In this document: piece after piece, positions 28,070-37,094 of the stretch | How positions within the stretch are numbered: the first letter of the stretch is position 1 | Layout: every line of letters starts with the position of its first letter | Assembly (NCBI GenBank): GCA_003216775.1 | Contig: QCII01000003.1 | Location: 1-64,000, forward strand | Direction: 5' to 3' | Length of the DNA: 64,000 bases | From: Prochlorococcus sp. AG-402-K21 | Lineage (GTDB): Bacteria > Cyanobacteriota > Cyanobacteriia > PCC-6307 > Cyanobiaceae | Notes under the pieces: generated by a model | Told to the model about the DNA's origin: nothing | What the model saw: the letters and a program-made list of their open reading frames with translations, nothing else | The model's database searches: none | Made by a program: the position numbers and the translations under genes

Positions 28070-28624
28070 TTAACGAGGTCCGTTGAGTGTAATATTGTTG
28101 TCCTTTTCTCTTAAATCTCCATTTCTACCTTGTTTATTAGCAAGAAGAGGCCATTGTGCACCTTTTACAAGACATTTTTTAGCTAAGTCTAGATCAATAA
28201 TGATCTCAAGATCCGCTGGATTCTTAGTCTTCTTTGATTCAATCAAGTACTCTCTTCCTGACCAGCCTATAATTCCAGCAATGTAAATGAACAATACTCC
28301 TGGAATTAGTAAATCTCCCTCATGACCTCTGTTTAAGAGAGCTCCCCATGGCTCAAGTGGCGGTCCTATGATTAAGTGTGGGAGACCATCATCTCCGCAT
28401 GAGGCTTTTCCGTACCTTTCAAATCTTGCGATGTCTTTTTGTGTAGTTGCGGAGCTTGCTCTCTCAATGAATTTAGGGTTTTCAGAGCATTTTGTGAGGG
28501 CTGATGCAGTATATTCTGTGCTTGCCCTGTCTGCGTTCAAAGCAGGGCCATTAGCAGCAAGAGCAATTGGAGTGATTCCTAGGAACAGAAAAACTGAGGT
28601 TATGATTGAAAAAAAGAATTTCAT
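28070..28624 (-). CDS. psaF: photosystem I subunit III (PsaF)
   Basis: A 184-residue precursor. I start at the ATG at 28624 (MKFFFSIITS); the upstream TTG at 28633 adds three residues and is less likely. A signal peptide ends ALA with mature protein ANGPALNAD; cysteines in the lumenal domain (TKCSENPKF, ASCGDDGLPHL) and the DLLIPGVLFIYIAGIIGWSGR span match PsaF. It forms a lumenal docking side for plastocyanin or cytochrome c6 in photosystem I. First gene of psaF-psaJ, diverging from tsaD. Confidence 0.97.
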   Translation of the reverse strand: MKFFFSIITSVFLFLGITPIALAANGPALNADRASTEYTASALTKCSENPKFIERASSATTQKDIARFERYGKASCGDDGLPHLIIGPPLEPWGALLNRGHEGDLLIPGVLFIYIAGIIGWSGREYLIESKKTKNPADLEIIIDLDLAKKCLVKGAQWPLLANKQGRNGDLREKDNNITLNGPR

Positions 28625-28698
28625 AAGTTGCAATCTTTAATTCCTTATAGTGTGTTAAGTAAGAAATTAATATTAAAATAGAACAAGTTGAATCAAAT

Positions 28699-29769
28699 AT
28701 GCGTAAAGTTTTAGCTATTGAAACAAGTTGTGATGAGACATCTGTCTCAATTGTTTCTAATAGTGGCGATACTTTTAAAATTCATTCAAATATAATCGCA
28801 TCTCAAATTGAAGATCATTCAAAATGGGGGGGAGTAGTTCCTGAACTTGCAGCTAGAAAGCATCTAGAGTTATTACCTTTTGTTTTAGAAGAGGCATTAG
28901 AAGAATCAAAAATTACAATTGAGGAAATTGACTATATTGCATCAACCGTAGCCCCTGGATTAGTTGGATGTTTACGAGTTGGTTCTATTACTGCAAGATC
29001 ACTTTGCATGTTACATTCAAAGCCATTTTTGGGAATTCATCATTTGGAGGGGCATTTATCCTCAATTTTATTTTCAAAAAACTATCCAAAGAAATCTTTT
29101 CTTGCATTACTTGTTAGTGGCGGACATACTGAATTGATAAAGGTTGATGAGAGAAGGGAAATGAAAAGACTTGGGAAAAGTTTTGATGATGCCGCTGGAG
29201 AAGCCTTTGATAAAGTTGGAAGATTATTAGGCCTTAGTTATCCAGGTGGACCTGCAATTGAAAAGGTTGCTCAGAATGGAGATCCTTTGAAATTTAACTT
29301 ACCAAAATGCAGGATTTCTGATAAGAAGGGTGGATTTCTTAAATATGATTTCTCATTTAGTGGTCTAAAAACTGCTGTACTAAGATTGGTTGAGAAAATA
29401 AATTTAGATGGGAAGACTGTCCCAGTTCATGATATTGCTGCAAGTTTTGAAAGAGTAGTGGCGGAGGTATTGGTAGAGAGAACTATAAGATGCGCAGAAG
29501 ATCATAGCTTGGATAATGTTGTGGTAGTCGGGGGCGTGGCTGCTAATAATACATTAAGAAAAATGATGATTAGTGAAGCTAGTAAAAAATCTATTAAAGT
29601 TCACTTAGCTCCTCTTAATCTTTGTACAGATAACGCGGCCATGATTGGTGCAGCGGCATTGTTCAGGATAAAATTTAAGGATCATTTAAGTTCACTTAAA
29701 TTAGGTGTCTCAGGGAGACTTTCAATTGAACAATCAAATACCCTTTATGAAGATAATCCGCCTTTCTAA
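28699..29769 (+). CDS. tsaD: tRNA N6-adenosine threonylcarbamoyltransferase TsaD
   Basis: A 356-residue ASKHA-fold protein that transfers threonylcarbamoyl to A37 of ANN-decoding tRNAs. IETSCDETSVS at the start is the phosphate loop, HHLEGHLSS near residue 115 carries the metal-binding histidines, SGGHTEL near 136 and VVGGVAANNTLR near 275 complete the fold, and NAAMIG near the end is the last conserved Asn/Asp region. Length is typical. An hli gene starts 6 bp after its stop. Confidence 0.97.
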   Translation: MRKVLAIETSCDETSVSIVSNSGDTFKIHSNIIASQIEDHSKWGGVVPELAARKHLELLPFVLEEALEESKITIEEIDYIASTVAPGLVGCLRVGSITARSLCMLHSKPFLGIHHLEGHLSSILFSKNYPKKSFLALLVSGGHTELIKVDERREMKRLGKSFDDAAGEAFDKVGRLLGLSYPGGPAIEKVAQNGDPLKFNLPKCRISDKKGGFLKYDFSFSGLKTAVLRLVEKINLDGKTVPVHDIAASFERVVAEVLVERTIRCAEDHSLDNVVVVGGVAANNTLRKMMISEASKKSIKVHLAPLNLCTDNAAMIGAAALFRIKFKDHLSSLKLGVSGRLSIEQSNTLYEDNPPF

Positions 29770-29774
29770 ATCCA

Positions 29775-29951
29775 ATGAACAAACAACCTAAAATCGAGAT
29801 TAAAGAAACAAAAAATTTCGTAGATAAAAAGGAACTGAATTTATGGAAAAGAGGTTTTACCCCGCAAGCTGAAATATGGAATGGAAGAATGGCAACTATT
29901 GGTATAGGAATAATTTTTATTATTTTTGCTGTGATCAGCCAATTTTCCTAG
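29775..29951 (+). CDS. hli: high-light-inducible protein (Hlip)
   Basis: A 58-residue one-helix member of the LHC superfamily. The chlorophyll-binding motif is present as AEIWNGRMATIGIG (Glu-x-x-Asn-Gly-Arg-x-Ala), followed by a single hydrophobic span ending AVISQFS; the N-terminal half is polar and lysine-rich. Hlips bind chlorophyll and carotenoid and protect photosystem II assembly and pigments in excess light. It is translated from a start 6 bp behind tsaD, so it either shares that mRNA or has a promoter inside tsaD. Confidence 0.93.
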   Translation: MNKQPKIEIKETKNFVDKKELNLWKRGFTPQAEIWNGRMATIGIGIIFIIFAVISQFS

Positions 29952-30113
29952 TTAGATAAATTATTTGAACTCTTTTGTAATTCTTAAAACTTATTAAATT
30001 TCATTCTAATTAATCTAATTAATTAAATTAATAAATATTGTATTTAATGGACGCGAGATAAGATTATTGATTTAATCAAAATAATATGTAATTTTTATTA
30101 TTTATAAGATTAT

Positions 30114-31322
30114 ATGACGCCTGAGAGGCTTGGATTACTTTGGGGAATAACTGTTTTCGCAGGTGCTTGTGCGCGACTATTTTCTTCTCTTACAGGATTT
30201 CCAAGTGTTGTTATTTTATTACTTTCTGGATTATTCATCGGAAGATCAGGATTAGGACTTGTTGAGCCTTTAGACCTTGGACAAGGACTTGAAACTATTG
30301 TAGGACTTTTAGTCTGCTTAGTTTTATTCGAAGGGGGACTTAATTTAAAACTGCCTGAAGGGAAGATAAGAAATACTGTTTTGAAAATTTCACTTGTAAG
30401 ACTTTTTATTTCATTATCAGCTGGAATCTTTATTGCTCATTGGTTGGCAGGCCTTTCATGGCAAGTTGCCGGAATATATAGTGCCATTGTTCTTGCCACT
30501 GGACCAACAGTCGTTTCTCCATTAGTTGAACAAATAAAATTAGTTTCTCCTCTCTCTGAAGTTTTAAAAGCTGAGGGCTTATTACTTGAACCAATTGGTG
30601 CAGTATTAGCTTTATTACTATTAGAACTTTCTTTAGGGGACTTACGCGGGATTAAAGATGTATTTATTGCATTAATGCAGAGATTAGGGGGAGGAGTTTT
30701 AATCGGATTAAGTACTGGATGGTTACTATCCGAAATTTTAAAAAAAATAAAGAATGAAGCCTCATTTGGAATAGAGCTTCAAGTTACGCTTGGCTTTATT
30801 TTTTTGGTGTATGGAATTTGTGAATATTTTTTGCCAGAATCAGGATTGCCTGCTTCTGTAGCAGCAGGCTTTATTGTAGGCAATAGACAAGTAATAGATA
30901 AGGAGAGATTGGATAATCTCATAGGTGAATTAGCTCAATTAGCAATAACAGTTCTTTTCCCTCTTTTGGCAGCTGATGTTTCTTGGGGTGAATTAAGTCC
31001 GCTGGGCTGGGGAGGCTTTATTTGTGTTTTCATGATGATGGTAATTGTTCGTCCTATTTCTATAGGGTTAGCAACAATGGGAAAAGAATTAGATTTAAAG
31101 AAAAAAGTATTTCTAGCATGGTTAGCTCCAAGAGGTATTGTTACTGCTGCAGTAGCCTCCCTTTTTTCTATTAGATTAGAGCAGGCAGGGATCCTTGGTG
31201 CGGGACGTCTTCAAGGATTAGTGTTTCTTACTATTTTAATGACAGTAGGAATTCAAGGCCTTACGGCTAAACCTTTGGCTAATCGGCTTGAATTAGCACA
31301 AAAAGAATCTAGACAGTTGTGA
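30114..31322 (+). CDS. sodium/proton antiporter (CPA1/NhaP type)
   Basis: A 402-residue membrane protein with about twelve spans of the cation:proton antiporter-1 family. ATGPTVVSPL near residue 127 has the Thr-containing first unwound helix; LLLEPIGAVLALL corresponds to the second (with Glu-Pro-Ile in place of the commoner Asn-Asp); LAWLAPRGIVTAAVASL near 340 is the conserved Arg-bearing helix of NhaP-like proteins. It likely exports sodium, important in seawater. The 162-bp spacer after hli is AT-rich and holds its probable promoter. The stop overlaps the convergent gltX end by 14 bp. Confidence 0.9.
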   Translation: MTPERLGLLWGITVFAGACARLFSSLTGFPSVVILLLSGLFIGRSGLGLVEPLDLGQGLETIVGLLVCLVLFEGGLNLKLPEGKIRNTVLKISLVRLFISLSAGIFIAHWLAGLSWQVAGIYSAIVLATGPTVVSPLVEQIKLVSPLSEVLKAEGLLLEPIGAVLALLLLELSLGDLRGIKDVFIALMQRLGGGVLIGLSTGWLLSEILKKIKNEASFGIELQVTLGFIFLVYGICEYFLPESGLPASVAAGFIVGNRQVIDKERLDNLIGELAQLAITVLFPLLAADVSWGELSPLGWGGFICVFMMMVIVRPISIGLATMGKELDLKKKVFLAWLAPRGIVTAAVASLFSIRLEQAGILGAGRLQGLVFLTILMTVGIQGLTAKPLANRLELAQKESRQL

Positions 31323-32748
31323 GACATCTCTCGATCCGCGACATATCACTTTTACTCTCCGAGAAGAGTTCCCAACTTTGAATTAAATCTGGCCCACTGA
31401 GACAACCAAAAAAGGCTACTCTTAGTGATTTCATTAAAATTCCTTTTTTTACCTTATGCGTTTTTGAAATTTCACTAATAATTTCCTTGGCTTTATCTTT
31501 GTCTAATTTTTCAGTATTTTGTTCTTTCAAATAATTTAAGATAAGTTTTAGAGATGCTTTGCTTTCAATATTTTCGAGAAAATCTTTACCCTCTTTTAGG
31601 ATTTTAGGTATTAAGAAAAATGGTTCTGATTGATCAATAGCATCTTTTAAAAGGGTCATTGAGTCTCTAAGCAAAAATACCAGTTTTATAGCCCATTCTT
31701 GAGATGGAGGTTCCCAACTCATTTCATCCCAGTATTTTTGAATTATCTTGCTTAACTTAATTGTTTCCATATTTTTTATGTATTGTGAATTAATCCAGTT
31801 GAGTTTTTCCCAATTGAATTTTGCTCCAGCTTTATTTATATCTGATAAGTCAAAAATTTCAGATATCGCATCAATTGAGAGTATTTCACCTTCAGCAGAT
31901 TTTGGTGACCAACCTAAAAAGGCCATATAGTTAGTTAAGGCCTCAGGCAAATAACCCATTTCTTTAAATTCGTCGATTGATGTAACGCAGTCTCTTTTGG
32001 ATAGTTTTTTCCCTTCGCTATTTAGTATTAGAGGTGTATGTGAAAACGTGGGTAGTTTAAAATTTAATGCCTTATAAATCAATATTTGTTTTGCAGTATT
32101 AGAGATATGGTCTTCTCCTCTTACTACATGAGTAATATTCATGAAATTATCATCAACTACAACTGCAAGATTATACAAAGGATCTCCAATCTCATAGCCC
32201 AAAGACCTTCTTGATAAAACTAAGTCACCTCCCAAGTCTTTACCTTTCCATTTGATTTCACCTCTTATCTGATCTACCCAAGTGATATCTATTTTTTCAT
32301 CAATCTTAAATCTTATTACAGAAGTTTTCCCTTGGGATATGAATGTTTCAATTTCTTTGTTTGAGAGATTTCTATGTCTATTATCATGTTTTGGAGGCAA
32401 ACCGTTCTTTTTTTGTTCATCTCTTAATTGAGAAATCTCATCTTCTGTAGTGAAACATCTATATGCAGCTCCACAATCCAATAACTTTTTGATGTAGGTT
32501 TTGTGAATTGAAATTCGGTCACTTTGTTTTACAGGTTCTTCATCCCATGAAAGTCCGAGCCATTTCAAGCCTTCTAATATATTCTGTGTGTATTTAGATT
32601 TAGATCTAAGAGAATCTGTATCTTCTATTCTGATTAAAAATTTGCCACCTATTTTTTTTGCGTATAGCCAGTTGAATAGTGCTGTTCGAGCTGTACCAAT
32701 ATGAAATAGACCTGTTGGACTCGGGGCTAATCTTAAACGTTTTTCCAA
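31309..32748 (-). CDS. gltX: glutamyl-tRNA synthetase
   Basis: A 479-residue class I aminoacyl-tRNA synthetase. [16 protein letters not shown] at the N-terminus includes the HIGH-like motif (HIGT), and SKRDC near residue 238 is the KMSKS-equivalent. The start must be the TTG at 32748: the frame upstream continues to an ATG at 32793, but that would run through the tRNA-Asp gene. The chosen start gives MEKRLRLAP and the normal length. In cyanobacteria the enzyme also supplies Glu-tRNA for tetrapyrrole synthesis, upstream of hemL in this window. Confidence 0.96.
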   Translation of the reverse strand: MEKRLRLAPSPTGLFHIGTARTALFNWLYAKKIGGKFLIRIEDTDSLRSKSKYTQNILEGLKWLGLSWDEEPVKQSDRISIHKTYIKKLLDCGAAYRCFTTEDEISQLRDEQKKNGLPPKHDNRHRNLSNKEIETFISQGKTSVIRFKIDEKIDITWVDQIRGEIKWKGKDLGGDLVLSRRSLGYEIGDPLYNLAVVVDDNFMNITHVVRGEDHISNTAKQILIYKALNFKLPTFSHTPLILNSEGKKLSKRDCVTSIDEFKEMGYLPEALTNYMAFLGWSPKSAEGEILSIDAISEIFDLSDINKAGAKFNWEKLNWINSQYIKNMETIKLSKIIQKYWDEMSWEPPSQEWAIKLVFLLRDSMTLLKDAIDQSEPFFLIPKILKEGKDFLENIESKASLKLILNYLKEQNTEKLDKDKAKEIISEISKTHKVKKGILMKSLRVAFFGCLSGPDLIQSWELFSESKSDMSRIERCLTTV

Positions 32749-32766
32749 ATTTTTTTTAGAAAAAAA

Positions 32767-32840
32767 CGGGACCGACGGGATTCGAACCCGCAACTTCCGC
32801 CGTGACAGGGCGGTGCTCTAACCAGTTGAACTACGGTCCC
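32767..32840 (-). tRNA. trnD: tRNA-Asp (GTC)
   Basis: A 74-nt cloverleaf on the minus strand. The 7-bp acceptor stem is GGGACCG with CGGTCCC, the anticodon stem-loop CCGCC CTGTCAC GGCGG places GTC as anticodon, and GGTTCGAATCC forms the T arm; the discriminator base is G, usual for aspartate. CCA is not encoded. It lies 18 bp upstream of the gltX TTG start, so 3' processing of the tRNA would leave a very short gltX leader. Confidence 0.98.
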
Positions 32841-32986
32841 AAAGTTTTAGCTCTAAATTTAATTAGAACTTCATTCTTAAAATTATCAGATCATAATACT
32901 TAATTAATGTTGTTGTAATAAAAAACATTTTTTAATTTGAGGATTTAGAAAAATAATTAGTTTAGAACTGCTTAACAAATTAATTA

Positions 32987-33181
32987 TTATTTTTGAGGTC
33001 TAAAGCCAGCAGGTTCTATCAATCTAACTTGGTTGCCTCTAGCAGTAAATTCTCTGCCTTGGTCACTTTGCACAACCACTCTTCCACCAGATTTAACTCT
33101 GATGACTCTTGCACGAACCCATCCTAAAGCTGCTGATTCGAGGACTTTAACTACGTCACCGGGTTGAAGATCTAACTCCAT
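32987..33181 (-). CDS. hcp: hyperconserved protein Hcp
   Basis: A 64-residue basic protein, MELDLQPGDVVKVLESAALG at the start, with an SH3-like beta pattern and a VRARVIRVKSGGRVVVQSDQ core. This is the small protein reported to be nearly identical across Prochlorococcus and marine Synechococcus, called hyperconserved protein, and reported to associate with ribosomal proteins. It lies here between tRNA-Trp and tRNA-Asp, as I recall from those genomes. I use the ATG at 33181, the conserved start; an ATG at 33214 would add 11 residues and begin at the edge of tRNA-Trp. Confidence 0.9.
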   Translation of the reverse strand: MELDLQPGDVVKVLESAALGWVRARVIRVKSGGRVVVQSDQGREFTARGNQVRLIEPAGFRPQK

Positions 33182-33215
33182 ATTATAAAAATGATTTACA
33201 TTAATGTTGGTCAAA

Positions 33216-33288
33216 CGCGCCGTGGAGGACTTGAACCCCCGACATCAGGTTTTGGAGACCTGCGTTCTACCAACTGAACTAACGGCGC
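33216..33288 (-). tRNA. trnW: tRNA-Trp (CCA anticodon)
   Basis: A 73-nt cloverleaf on the minus strand with acceptor stem GCGCCGT / ACGGCGC, anticodon stem CAGGT-loop-ACCTG with loop CTCCAAA giving anticodon CCA, and T arm with GGTTCAAGTCC. The discriminator is G. It lies between rplS and hcp in the same direction, so it is probably cut out of a longer transcript. Confidence 0.98.
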
Positions 33289-33341
33289 ATCTAAATGATT
33301 ATAAGCGCCTTTGAGACCAATAAGTTGGTTCCTTTACAACT

Positions 33342-33812
33342 TTATCGATCAAAGCGTTGTTTTACGCGGGTAGCTTTTCCTACTCTATCTCTTAGATAGA
33401 ATAACTTAGCTCTTCTTACTTTACCTCTACGTTCAACTTTTAGAGAGGCAACTTGTGGACTATGTAGCATAAATACTCTTTCTACACCTATGCCTTGGAA
33501 AATTCTTCTTACTGTAATTGTCTGGTTAATACCCCCATGTCTTTTTGCTATGACAACACCTTCATAAGGTTGAACCCTTTCTTTGTTACCTTCTGTGATC
33601 CTTACACCAACTTTAACAGTGTCTCCAACGTAAATTTCAGGTAATTCCTTTTTTAGTTGTCCATTTTCAAATTCATTAATGAGATTGTAAGCACTTATTT
33701 TTTTTGTGGTTTCAGAAACCAAGTTTTCACCTTTCTGTTCAACTGCCAAATCAATTGAATCATTAGTTTTAGTGCCAGTTTCTAATTCATTTTCTTGTTT
33801 CTCTTTAGCCAT
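33342..33812 (-). CDS. rplS: 50S ribosomal protein L19
   Basis: A 156-residue bL19 protein, longer than the usual 115-120 because of an acidic, low-complexity N-terminal extension of about 45 residues ([16 protein letters not shown] and so on). The conserved core begins near [14 protein letters not shown] and includes [16 protein letters not shown] and [12 protein letters not shown]. It sits at the 30S-50S interface. It is the first gene of the rplS, tRNA-Trp, hcp, tRNA-Asp, gltX series. Confidence 0.96.
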   Translation of the reverse strand: MAKEKQENELETGTKTNDSIDLAVEQKGENLVSETTKKISAYNLINEFENGQLKKELPEIYVGDTVKVGVRITEGNKERVQPYEGVVIAKRHGGINQTITVRRIFQGIGVERVFMLHSPQVASLKVERRGKVRRAKLFYLRDRVGKATRVKQRFDR

Positions 33813-33844
33813 TTTGGTCTTTTTTATCCTACAAGTTATACATC

Positions 33845-34153
33845 CTAACCCTTAGACTCGCCATTAGTAACCTTTTTGGTAAATGAAATTGTTTTTGCAA
33901 ACATTTTGAATCCAGTTACTAGCATCCATAAAACTCCTAGAGAGTTTAATAATACATATATTAGTTCTCCATTATCTCCAAGCCACTCGCCTTCATGGAG
34001 AGACATTAACCAATGAACTTGGTCTCTAGAGTAACCTAATAAATCTTTTGAAACCCTGTATAATAAACCAGTGATTGACGATATAAACAATGGAATGAAA
34101 ACCCAGGGCGCCAAAGCTTTATGAAATTGCCTAGAATTATAATTAGATTTCAT
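33845..34153 (-). CDS. PepSY-associated membrane protein
   Basis: A 102-residue protein with two membrane spans (about residues 15-33 and 65-82) and a [12 protein letters not shown] loop between them. The N-terminal [26 protein letters not shown] resembles the first span of PepSY-associated TM proteins, which in other bacteria are part of iron or flavin reductase-like proteins. Role here unknown. It lies upstream of rplS on the same strand and is separated from the divergent map gene by 91 bp. Confidence 0.7.
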   Translation of the reverse strand: MKSNYNSRQFHKALAPWVFIPLFISSITGLLYRVSKDLLGYSRDQVHWLMSLHEGEWLGDNGELIYVLLNSLGVLWMLVTGFKMFAKTISFTKKVTNGESKG

Positions 34154-34183
34154 TCCTGTTCACCATTGTTATTGATAGATTTA

Positions 34184-34214
34184 AGATAGCCGATCTAATA
34201 ATGGCTATTTTTTT
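34184..34214 (+). terminator. hairpin with T-run upstream of map
   Basis: agatagcc (34184-34191) can pair with ggctattt (34203-34210; one G-T pair) around an 11-nt loop and is followed by further T residues. On the plus strand this resembles an intrinsic terminator. No plus-strand gene ends here, so it would act on read-through or on a short leader before map (start 34245). It may also be chance in an AT-rich spacer. Confidence 0.35.
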
Positions 34215-34244
34215 GATATTTACCTATTACTATTATTTATTCAG

Positions 34245-35084
34245 ATGAAACATTTTGCAGATCTTTTATTAAATAAAAATAATTCTAAAATTAATGATCA
34301 AGTTCCATTTATCCAGAGGAGAAGAGGAATTGAAATAAAGTCCGCACGTGAAATAAATCTTATGAAGAAATCTAGCAGGATAGTAGCAACAGTTCTGAGG
34401 GAAATCAATGACTTAATTCAGCCAGGAATGAGTACAAAAGATTTAGATGAATTTGCAGAAAAAAGGATAAAAAGTTTTGGAGCTGTTCCAAGCTTCAAAG
34501 GCTATCATGGTTTCCCCTCTAGTATTTGTTCGAGCATTAATAATGAGGTTGTTCACGGAATACCAAATAAAAATAAAATAATTAAAAATGGCGACTTAGT
34601 TAAGATTGATACTGGAGCATATTTAGATGGCTTTCACGGAGATAGTTGTATATCAATATGTGTTGGCGAAGTTAGTGCCAAGGCCCAAAAACTAAGTGAT
34701 GTGGCATTTAAAGCTCTTTATGCGGGGCTTGCAAAAATTAAGGCAGGGAATACTCTTCTAGAGGTAGCTGGGGAAATTGAAGATGAAGTTAAAAATAATG
34801 GATTTAGTGTAGTTGAAGATTATACAGGCCATGGGGTTGGGAGGAATCTTCACGAAGAACCTTCTGTCTTTAATTTTCGGACTAAAGAATTGCCTAATGT
34901 AGTCTTACGTGAGGGCATGACATTAGCTGTAGAACCTATTGTTAACGAAGGGAGTAAATTTTGTAAAACATTAAATGATAAATGGACAGTCATCACAAAA
35001 GATGGAAAATTATCTGCACAATGGGAGCATACAATAGTTGTTTTAAAAGATGGTATTGAAATTTTGACAGATAGAGACTTTTAG
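34245..35084 (+). CDS. map: methionine aminopeptidase type I
   Basis: A 279-residue metallopeptidase that removes the initiator methionine. The five metal ligands are in place: Asp122 and Asp133 ([14 protein letters not shown]), His196 (YTGHGVG), Glu in AVEPIVNEG and the final Glu in QWEHTIVV; the spacing matches the E. coli enzyme. The first 20 residues form a polar extension. It is convergent with the SDR gene, the stops 3 bp apart. Confidence 0.96.
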   Translation: MKHFADLLLNKNNSKINDQVPFIQRRRGIEIKSAREINLMKKSSRIVATVLREINDLIQPGMSTKDLDEFAEKRIKSFGAVPSFKGYHGFPSSICSSINNEVVHGIPNKNKIIKNGDLVKIDTGAYLDGFHGDSCISICVGEVSAKAQKLSDVAFKALYAGLAKIKAGNTLLEVAGEIEDEVKNNGFSVVEDYTGHGVGRNLHEEPSVFNFRTKELPNVVLREGMTLAVEPIVNEGSKFCKTLNDKWTVITKDGKLSAQWEHTIVVLKDGIEILTDRDF

Positions 35085-35087
35085 CTT

Positions 35088-35807
35088 TTAAGATTTATAT
35101 TTGTAAATAATTCGGCAATATAAAAAATTTAAAAATTCTTTGAGGGGAAAAAGTAGGAAGGTTAATGGGTTTGGACTAATTATTATTAAATAACTGTTTG
35201 AATTAGCTAAATCATAAATTTTCTTAGAGACAAATTTCGCACTCATAATTCCTATTGGGTTTAGTTCTGATTTAAAAGGCCCAAGGATGATTTTTTTTAT
35301 TGTTAATCTTTTCTTAACATCTTTGTTTTGAAGATTTTTTTTGAAAGAAACTAATTTACCAATTAGGGATTTACTTATCTCATATGATGGATTTAAGGCT
35401 GGTAATATTTCTGCTTCAGATGTGTTTATCCATATCTCTCTTTTTACTAATGACTCATTAGCTAAAGCAATATCTTCAAATAAATTTAACAATTTGAACT
35501 TGCTCAATGCATTTATTTCTATTGAGTTTTCATAATTGAAGTTTTCTCTACTTAAGTTATAGATGCCATGATTCAAAATTAAAATATCCACCTTTTTTAG
35601 ATGCTTTTTTAATGTCGATTCTTTCCCGCATTCCCATTTAATCCATTCATTAGGAGATTCAAGATTTATTTCAGAATTAGGTGTACTGTGTGTAAATCCA
35701 ATAACTTTATATCCCTTATGACGAAACAACTTTGTTAGTTCTTTTCCTAGCGCTCCCGAAGCTCCAGTAATTCCAACGGTTTTTTCATTTTTGATTGAAT
35801 TTTCCAT
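35088..35807 (-). CDS. short-chain dehydrogenase/reductase
   Basis: A 239-residue Rossmann-fold protein with TGASGALGKELTKLF near the start and LNHGIYN in the position of the NNAG motif. The active-site Tyr-x-x-x-Lys appears as YEISKSL near residue 140. The C-terminus ends in a hydrophobic segment. Specificity cannot be told. The 152-bp spacer to the divergent DRTGG-domain gene is AT-rich with repeated atttattt motifs. Confidence 0.8.
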   Translation of the reverse strand: MENSIKNEKTVGITGASGALGKELTKLFRHKGYKVIGFTHSTPNSEINLESPNEWIKWECGKESTLKKHLKKVDILILNHGIYNLSRENFNYENSIEINALSKFKLLNLFEDIALANESLVKREIWINTSEAEILPALNPSYEISKSLIGKLVSFKKNLQNKDVKKRLTIKKIILGPFKSELNPIGIMSAKFVSKKIYDLANSNSYLIIISPNPLTFLLFPLKEFLNFLYCRIIYKYKS

Positions 35808-35959
35808 TTTTTCTAATTTGAATAAAATGCCAAATAACTAAAATAAATTTACCCAATAAAATATTTATTTATTTATTTGATTAAAACTCATAAATAAATA
35901 TTTGTTTAATCTAAATAAAAATATTATCTTGAATCTATTGATAGATAATTTTATTAATT

Positions 35960-37069
35960 ATGAGCGATATATTATTAATTGGTTCATGTGAGCCATTTAG
36001 TGGTAAGTCTGCATTGGTTCTTGGAATAGCAAAAAGACTTTTGCTAGAGAAAAAAAAAGTACGTATTGGTAAACCACTCGCAACATGTATTGAACTTACT
36101 AATTTACCTTCAATGTCTTATGAAGGATTAATAGATGATGATGTTAAGTTTATTGGTTCTACATTAAATATTGGAGAGACGAATTTAATTTCTTCAGTAG
36201 GATTATTGGATAATATATCGGCGGAAAAAAGAATTTCTAATAAAGACTTGCTCCCAGGAAAAGGTTTCGAACAAATTAAGGAATTGGTTAATGATGATTT
36301 TGAAGGGTTGAATATTCTTGAAGCAGCTGGAAGTCTTCATGAAGGAATGATTTATGGTTTAAGTCTCCCACAACTCGCTGAGAGTTTAGATGCGAAAGTT
36401 TTAATTGTTAATTTATGGGAAGATTGCAAAAGCGTAGATGCTTTACTTGATGCTAAAAAACAATTAGGAGAGCATTTGGCCGGAGTAGTATTGAATGCAG
36501 TTCCACCTCATGAAGTCGAAAAAGTTAAAAATGAAATAATACCTTCTCTTAAAGATCTCAATATTGAAGTGTTTGGGGTTATGCCGAAATCACCACTTCT
36601 TAGAAGCGTTACAGTCGGAGAGCTTGTAAGAAGACTTGATGCCCAAGTAATTTGTTGCTCTGAAAAAGATCAATTACTTGTTGAGACACTGAGTATTGGT
36701 GCAATGGGGGTTAATTCTGCAATGGAGTTTTTCAGAAGAAGACGAAATATGGCTGTAGTTACTGGCGCTGATAGAACTGATATCCAACTTGCGGCTTTGG
36801 AAGCCTCGACTCAATGCCTAATTTTAACTGGTTTGGGAGAGCCTTTATCACAATTGATTCATAGAGCCGAGGAATTAGAGGTCCCAATCTTAAAAGTGGA
36901 ATTAGACACTCTTGCCTCTGTAGAAATTATTGAACAAGCTTTTGGCCATGTCAGAATTCATGAATCAATTAAAGCTTCTTATGCTGTTCAATTAGTTCAG
37001 GAGCATGTAAACCTAAAAAGAATCTTCGAAAAGATAGATTTTCCCTGCAATTTTCCAGATAAATGCTAA
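35960..37069 (+). CDS. P-loop and DRTGG-domain protein (phosphotransacetylase N-terminal-like)
   Basis: A 369-residue protein. The first 200 residues form a BioD-like P-loop domain (GSCEPFSGKSALVLG at residues 7-21), and the C-terminal part is a DRTGG-like domain (MAVVTGADRTDIQLAALE). The same pairing forms the regulatory N-terminal half of long phosphate acetyltransferases, but the catalytic PTA domain is absent. Members in cyanobacteria are annotated as phosphotransacetylase-family proteins; the real activity is not established. A SLOG-like protein follows 25 bp downstream and yajQ after it. Confidence 0.82.
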   Translation: MSDILLIGSCEPFSGKSALVLGIAKRLLLEKKKVRIGKPLATCIELTNLPSMSYEGLIDDDVKFIGSTLNIGETNLISSVGLLDNISAEKRISNKDLLPGKGFEQIKELVNDDFEGLNILEAAGSLHEGMIYGLSLPQLAESLDAKVLIVNLWEDCKSVDALLDAKKQLGEHLAGVVLNAVPPHEVEKVKNEIIPSLKDLNIEVFGVMPKSPLLRSVTVGELVRRLDAQVICCSEKDQLLVETLSIGAMGVNSAMEFFRRRRNMAVVTGADRTDIQLAALEASTQCLILTGLGEPLSQLIHRAEELEVPILKVELDTLASVEIIEQAFGHVRIHESIKASYAVQLVQEHVNLKRIFEKIDFPCNFPDKC

Positions 37070-37094
37070 TTTCAATGATAGGAACCATTTTATT

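Noticed and set aside
32749-32793. Longer gltX frame starting at the ATG at 32793
   Set aside because: The added codons lie on the tRNA-Asp gene and are not like the conserved N-terminus of glutamyl-tRNA synthetases.
32767-33288. tRNA genes as integration sites of a mobile island
   Set aside because: Both tRNAs lie among core translation genes, and no integrase, direct repeat of the tRNA end or foreign-looking gene is next to them.
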